Origin: DASTHS01 sp035718085
Lineage (GTDB): Bacteria; Actinomycetota; Acidimicrobiia; Acidimicrobiales; Palsa-688
Length of the DNA stretch: 6,888 nucleotides
Assembly (NCBI GenBank): GCA_035718085.1
Contig: DASTHS010000184.1
Location: 1-6,888, forward strand
Direction of reading: 5' to 3'
Part shown: positions 6,604 to 6,888 of the stretch, piece after piece
Position numbering within the stretch: position 1 is the stretch's first letter
Layout of the letters: every line of letters begins with the position of its first letter
The notes under the pieces: generated by a model
What the model was told of the DNA's origin: nothing
Database searches by the model: none
Seen by the model: only the letters and a program-made list of their open reading frames with translations
Translations under genes and position numbers: made by a program

Positions 6604-6866
6604 TGGCGGCGACCGTCGTCGCCCCCCTCCGCCACCCAGCCGCACCCTCCACGCCCCCCGGTCCTCGCGACCGGGGGGCGTGGCCGTGGTCGGTGCTGCT
6701 GGCCCTGGCGGTCACCGCCGGCGTCATGGCGCACTCGTTGCTCTGGGCGAGCAGCGTGCTCGGCCAGCCGCGTTGCCGCAGCAGGCCCTCCAGGCGCCCC
6801 CTCCCTCAGCAGCTGCGTCGGTCGGGTGGATCTCTGATCCCAAGCACTTGGTGCTCGCACCTTTGA
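6603..6866 (+). CDS. Putative small membrane protein after pilC, possibly frameshifted near 6767
   Basis: I do not recognise this gene. The ATG at 6603 overlaps the pilC stop by one base, an arrangement typical of translational coupling. The first 55 codons end in G or C in all but four cases, like the genes around it, and encode a short Pro-rich cytoplasmic-type leader followed by one hydrophobic helix (WSVLLALAVTAGVMAHSLLW, about residues 30-49) and SSVLGQ. After about 6767 this frame becomes Arg/Ser/Cys-rich and poorly biased, stopping at TGA 6864-6866. The frame one base back instead reads on openly to the window end as a plausible Ala/Pro/Gln linker (ALPQQALQAPPPSAAASVGW, then DPKHLVLAPL). 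An intact ancestor would be a single-pass membrane protein extending past the window. Either a one-base deletion (real or sequencing error) or a spurious frame would explain this. The perfect hairpin at 6649-6683 lies inside it. Confidence 0.35.
   Translation: MAATVVAPLRHPAAPSTPPGPRDRGAWPWSVLLALAVTAGVMAHSLLWASSVLGQPRCRSRPSRRPLPQQLRRSGGSLIPSTWCSHL
6649..6683 (+). terminator. Perfect 15-bp GC-rich hairpin after pilC, possible terminator
   Basis: The left arm at 6649-6663 (CCACGCCCCCCGGTC) is exactly complementary to the right arm at 6669-6683, with a 5-nt loop CTCGC. It begins 45 nt after the pilC stop. There is no T-tract after it, so it is not a classical intrinsic terminator. Stem-only terminators of this kind have been proposed in high-GC actinobacteria. 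The objection is that it lies inside a frame with good codon bias (6603-6767); if that frame is translated, the hairpin would be traversed by ribosomes and may instead be an attenuator or a by-product of GC-rich coding. Confidence 0.4.
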
Positions 6867-6888
6867 TCTCGGCGCCGGCGGGCCCACC

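Noticed and set aside
6840..6861. Small palindromes CCAAG-CA-CTTGG and GGTG-CTCG-CACC near the right edge
   Set aside because: Stems are only 4-5 bp, overlap one another and have no T-tract; they are within chance expectation for GC-rich DNA.

Overview
This is a very GC-rich stretch in which almost all codons of the real genes end in G or C. It carries the cytoplasmic motor part of a type IV pilus (T4P) locus, transcribed entirely on the + strand. Base composition, protein style (Ala/Asp/Arg-rich with long Ala-Pro linkers) and the pairing of aroE with pilus genes suggest a high-GC actinobacterium. Acidimicrobiia or a related deep-branching class is my best guess. This is inference, because no rRNA or marker gene is present.

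Layout: (1) 1-623, the 3' three-quarters of a shikimate dehydrogenase gene (aroE), cut by the window edge. (2) 624-695, a short intergenic gap with a good match to a sigma-28 family (FliA/WhiG) promoter, then a strong Shine-Dalgarno. (3) 696-2051, a DUF4388-like plus winged-helix protein with a long low-complexity linker. (4) 2053-3765, pilB, the extension ATPase with its zinc tetracysteine site. (5) 3830-5371, pilT, the retraction ATPase, with an unusual extra N-terminal MshEN-like domain. (6) 5383-6603, pilC, the inner-membrane platform protein. (7) 6603-6888, a reading frame starting inside the pilC stop that encodes a short membrane segment and seems to change frame near 6767. It overlaps a perfect 15-bp GC-rich hairpin at 6649-6683.

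Working model: the four complete genes form one operon, with 1-nt, 64-nt and 11-nt gaps, driven from the promoter at 639-666. PilB powers pilus assembly and PilT powers disassembly, both acting on PilC. The first gene product is probably a regulator or adaptor of the machine. Pilins, prepilin peptidase and PilM/N/O/Q are not in the window. The main points of interest are the FliA/WhiG-like promoter, the matched MshEN-like domains on both antagonistic motors with the usual c-di-GMP-contacting arginines missing, the uncharacterised DUF4388-winged-helix protein, and the apparently broken reading frame after pilC.
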